Positions 59,698 to 64,000 of a stretch of 64,000 bases of DNA are shown here, in pieces (the stretch's first letter is position 1; the number at the start of each line of letters is the position of its first letter). Below the pieces are notes generated by a model. The model was given only the letters and a program-made list of their open reading frames with translations, had not been told where the DNA came from and did no database searches. Made by a program: the position numbers and the translations under genes. This DNA is from Sphingomonas sp. KR3-1 (lineage in GTDB: Bacteria; Pseudomonadota; Alphaproteobacteria; Sphingomonadales; Sphingomonadaceae): the NCBI RefSeq assembly GCF_040049295.1, contig NZ_JBDZDQ010000002.1, positions 496,001-560,000 of the forward strand, in the 5' to 3' direction.

Positions 59698-60456
59698 TCA
59701 GGCGGCCTCGGAAAGACGACCAGATGGTTCGCCGAGCAGCAAGAAGCCGTCGTCAAAGTCCCCGACTGAGACTAGCTGATCCCAGTCATGGATCGTGACG
59801 ATCCCCGCGCGCATTGTCGCTATGGAGCGCGTTCTTAGCTCCCGCAGCGTCCGGTTGACATGAACGGCCGTCAGGCCTGTCGCGTCCCCTAGATCGCCTT
59901 GGGTGGCGGGAAGCGGAAACGAGAGTCGGTCGCCCTGACCCGCTCGTTGAGACCTGATCGCCATTTCGCAGAGCAGGTGCGCCAGTCGAGAAAGGGCGTC
60001 TCTTCGGCCAACATTTACGACCCATTCCGAGAAGATTGATCCGTCCGCGACGCAATCGCGCCAGAAGGCCTCGGCAAGGCCCGAATGCTTTGCCGCGACG
60101 CGACGCAGGCTGGCATGCGACAGACACAGAACTGTCGAATGAGTCAGCGCCGCCAACCCCCATCCTGCCTTTGGACTTACCACCGACGGGAGGTCGGCCA
60201 TGTCGCCCGGGATATAGAGACAGGTTGTCTGTCGCTCCCCATCCTTGTTCTGGCCGAAGCGGCCAACAAGGCCATCGACGATGAGGCACGAATGCTGGAC
60301 GTGCTCGCCCAGCCGCACGAAGTCGATATGGGCGGCAACGCGCCTCAATTGGCCCTGCAAACCAAGGACCGCTTTCTTCTCGTCTTCGGTAAGGATCGAG
60401 CGTGAAGAGAGGCGATCGACGAAGAGCTGAAGGGCCGTGTCCTGCGATTGAACCAT
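59698..60456 (-). CDS. Crp/Fnr-family transcriptional regulator 2
   Basis: 252 residues. Beta-roll sensor (LGEHVQHSCLIVDGLVGRFG, CLYIPGDMADLPSVVSPKAG) and C-terminal helix-turn-helix (TQGDLGDATGLTAVHVNRTL). ATG at 60454-60456, seven bases after AGGAG in its hairpin leader. It is a paralogue of the regulator at 56908, with a distinctly different recognition helix. The gene pair may integrate stress signals in this region. No ligand-binding signature typical for cAMP is evident. Confidence 0.85.
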   Translation of the reverse strand: MVQSQDTALQLFVDRLSSRSILTEDEKKAVLGLQGQLRRVAAHIDFVRLGEHVQHSCLIVDGLVGRFGQNKDGERQTTCLYIPGDMADLPSVVSPKAGWGLAALTHSTVLCLSHASLRRVAAKHSGLAEAFWRDCVADGSIFSEWVVNVGRRDALSRLAHLLCEMAIRSQRAGQGDRLSFPLPATQGDLGDATGLTAVHVNRTLRELRTRSIATMRAGIVTIHDWDQLVSVGDFDDGFLLLGEPSGRLSEAA

Positions 60457-60502
60457 AAATCCGCTCCTGCCAAAGGCGGGAGCGCATAGGTCTCACAGTC
60501 AC
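60457..60502 (-). promoter_or_regulatory. SD-hairpin leader, member 5 (upstream of Crp/Fnr 2)
   Basis: Minus strand: GTGACTGTGAGACC, then GCTCCCGCC, TTT, GGCAGGAGC: a 9-bp stem with one wobble and a three-base loop (plus strand 60463-60483). The AGGAG in the 3' arm is the ribosome-binding site for the ATG at 60456. This is the tightest hairpin of the set. Confidence 0.6.
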
Positions 60503-60658
60503 CAGCGCCTCGAAGGTCGTTGCCGGTAATGGATTTCTATTAGCACGATTCGGCGAGCTGCCCTAATTGGCATTGCACCATGCGGCGCGGCGCTTGGCAC
60601 TTAACTCCGATCTTCGCTTCAATCCCCGCCCGCATGAGGACAGCCCGCTGCAGTCATC

Positions 60659-60916
60659 TCAATCGGGCTTGTCGCCGATCAGCGAGGCCGACGACGAAAC
60701 GCCGTCCATGAAGATTTCCCACAGGATTAACCCGGAAGAGTCCGTGACGCTTACGTTCCATGGCCTGCTTCCCCAAAAGTCTTCAGGCGCTTCTTGCATC
60801 ATTTGCCCGCAGGTTTGGATCGCCTGTCGGCGTGCTTCAATCGGTCCGGCCAGCTCCATACCCTCGTGATCGGTCACTCGGGTGTCGGTCTGGGTATGGA
60901 AGTAAAACCGAGGCAC
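60659..60916 (-). CDS. DUF6894 family protein, second copy
   Basis: 85 residues from GTG at 60914-60916. PRFYFHTQTDTRVTDHEGME, then LAGPIEARRQAIQTCGQMMQ and WNVSVTDSSGLILWEIFMDG match the DUF6894 pattern and the protein at 56631. AGGAG lies five bases before the GTG within the shared hairpin leader. Function unknown. Confidence 0.75.
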   Translation of the reverse strand: MPRFYFHTQTDTRVTDHEGMELAGPIEARRQAIQTCGQMMQEAPEDFWGSRPWNVSVTDSSGLILWEIFMDGVSSSASLIGDKPD

Positions 60917-60944
60917 GGCCGCTCCTGTAGGTGGGAGCTACGCC
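60917..60944 (-). promoter_or_regulatory. SD-hairpin leader, member 6 (upstream of second DUF6894 gene)
   Basis: Minus strand: GTAGCTCCCACCTACAGGAG then CGGCC and the GTG start. GCTCC pairs with GGAGC (plus strand 60921-60937). The CTGAGAG block is absent. Confidence 0.5.
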
Positions 60945-61221
60945 ACTTTGTTGCTCGCAGGAATGAGCGCTTGATGAGCCTCGTCGTTCCATTGACGCTG
61001 GGGGGCTGCGAAATATTCTCTTCGTCGCGGCCGGTAACTTTTTGACGTTTCAAGCCGGGGTCCGGGACCTAGGTGAGATATGCGCTTCACATCCTGTCTC
61101 CGCGAGCGCAAAGCATCTCTAAGTCGCGGCGCTCGAGGCATTGCTAAGATAAGAGCGATATGGTGTTGCCGAGGCGGATTGGTGCGCCGCATACCACGAT
61201 TTCCAGTGGCGGATAACGAAC
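60945..61221. other. Gap between DUF6894 and 83-residue gene; nothing recognised
   Basis: With the leader just before it, this makes about 300 bases without a supported gene. The short frames on both strands show no protein-like features. It should contain the promoter of the minus-strand DUF6894 gene; no EcfG-type box with a proper spacer was found. Confidence 0.5.
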
Positions 61222-61473
61222 CTAGGCGGGCGCCAAGGACCCGCCTTCGCCTTCCCACCTGTTGAGCGCTACATCGCGACGCTGGCGTTGTTCCCGCAGT
61301 TGGGCTCGTTCGGCATCCGTTTGAAAGCGGTTGTGGGGGTAACTGCTCTTCACGAGAAGCTTCCCAAATTCCAATGCGAACGCGCGATGCGCCGCACGTG
61401 CCGAGCGCGATGGCGAACGCGTGGCCTTCGACAGGGACTCCTGTTCGCGGCTAAGTAGGTAGTTGATGTCCAT
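61222..61473 (-). CDS. Small hypothetical protein (83 residues), stress-region type
   Basis: MDINYLLSREQESLSKATRS, then ARAAHRAFALEFGKLLVKSS and FQTDAERAQLREQRQR. The start MD.NYLL.R.Q.SL..A.......AR.AH resembles small alphaproteobacterial proteins found next to Crp-type regulators. It is helical and charged with no signal peptide. ATG at 61471-61473, seven bases after AGGAG in the shared hairpin leader. Confidence 0.65.
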   Translation of the reverse strand: MDINYLLSREQESLSKATRSPSRSARAAHRAFALEFGKLLVKSSYPHNRFQTDAERAQLREQRQRRDVALNRWEGEGGSLAPA

Positions 61474-61514
61474 AACAAAGCTCCTTTGAGCGGGAGCGTC
61501 AGGCCCTCACGCGC
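61474..61514 (-). promoter_or_regulatory. SD-hairpin leader, member 7
   Basis: Minus strand: GTGAGGGCCTGAC, then GCTCCCGCTCAAAGGAGC (plus 61480-61496 region): GCTCC pairs with GGAGC, the latter being the ribosome-binding site. An ATATCAT box lies about 30 bases upstream, as in members 2 and 3. Confidence 0.55.
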
Positions 61515-61727
61515 ATCGCTCAACGGGCGCATGATATATTCTCCTACCACACCGCTGCCCCAAGCACTTGGAAATTCGCGCCACTGCTTGCCCAAGCGGG
61601 GGCCGAACAAGGTCCTGGCTCCGTCACGAAGGGAGAAGTGCTCAGGACGAGGCGATAGGATCGAGCGGACCGCCAAGTGCGGCTTTTCTGCGATACGGGG
61701 CCTGCCCGACTGGGCGCAATGCGTGGG

Positions 61728-63810
<2,083 letters not shown>

Positions 63811-64000
63811 CTACGAACCATCGCGACCAACGGCAGCGCGCATGGCAACCGACATCGTCCGATCAAGTCCGGCGGCGATGTCGAAGGGCGTCTCCTCAAC
63901 TACTATGTCGGGAACGATCCCGGCATCGGGCTGCGCGCCGGGCGGAAAATAGCCGATCAACGGAATATCGACCTCGATGCCCGATGCCGGCAGCCGCAGG
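63811..64000 (-). CDS. S41-type peptidase, C-terminal end (partial)
   Basis: Minus-strand frame entering from the window's right edge. It reads LRLPASGIEVDIPLIGYFPP, then GAQPDAGIVPDIVVEETPFD and IAAGLDRTMSVAMRAAVGRD before the TAG at 63811-63813. The PDAGIVPDIVV stretch, where a substrate-loop proline-rich block follows the catalytic core, is typical of the end of S41 (tail-specific) protease domains. The catalytic residues lie outside the window. Confidence 0.65.
   Translation of the reverse strand, partial: LRLPASGIEVDIPLIGYFPPGAQPDAGIVPDIVVEETPFDIAAGLDRTMSVAMRAAVGRDGS

Overview
The window comes from a GC-rich alphaproteobacterium, most likely a Sphingomonas-type Sphingomonadaceae. The evidence is the abundance of TonB-dependent receptors, two FecI/FecR regulatory pairs, Tat-exported phosphatases and phospholipases, an EcfG-type general stress promoter and a set of small stress-associated proteins typical of this group. 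No rRNA, tRNA, CRISPR array or intact insertion sequence was seen.

Layout. 1-8.6 kb: end of a gluconate permease, its FadR-type regulator, gluconokinase, a large secreted pectate-lyase-fold protein and a TonB-dependent receptor, which read as a carbohydrate uptake and use block. 8.7-19.3 kb: a small DEDD exonuclease, a possible 24-residue peptide gene, then a phosphoester block: PhoD phosphatase, FecR, FecI and an STN-bearing TonB receptor on the minus strand, and a phosphocholine-type phospholipase C plus a PI-PLC-like enzyme on the plus strand. 19.5-42.2 kb: a two-partner secretion locus combined with TonB machinery: TonB-like protein, ECF sigma factor, FecR, a barrel-less STN protein, a 4187-residue haemagglutinin-like TpsA, its TpsB transporter, an ExbB fused to DUF2341/LamG-like domains, ExbD, TonB, a porin and a small TonB-C-like exoprotein. 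The set suggests surface sensing, sigma control and energised export or assembly of one giant adhesin.

42.2-52.9 kb: an accessory island with an AT-rich edge, a frameshifted M55 peptidase remnant and three copies of a tiny conserved protein at its borders. Its core is a tightly coupled operon: a winged-helix regulator, an 81-residue precursor with a colicin V-type double-glycine leader, an LpxL/HtrB-like acyltransferase, HlyD, a C39 peptidase ABC exporter, an acyl carrier protein, a ketosynthase, two paralogous nucleotidyltransferase-fold proteins, an outer-membrane barrel and an alpha/beta hydrolase. I read this as a candidate lipid-modified class II microcin system; it is the strongest candidate for an undescribed system here.

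53.2-64 kb: a cytosolic alpha/alpha-barrel protein, then a stress region of small proteins (two DUF6894, YozE-like, DUF1508), two Crp/Fnr-type regulators, a single-domain response regulator, a stand-alone second GroEL and the end of an S41-type peptidase. Seven genes in this region share a 5' leader whose hairpin places the Shine-Dalgarno sequence in its 3' arm, with a GCTCCCGC-like 5' arm, which suggests common translational control.
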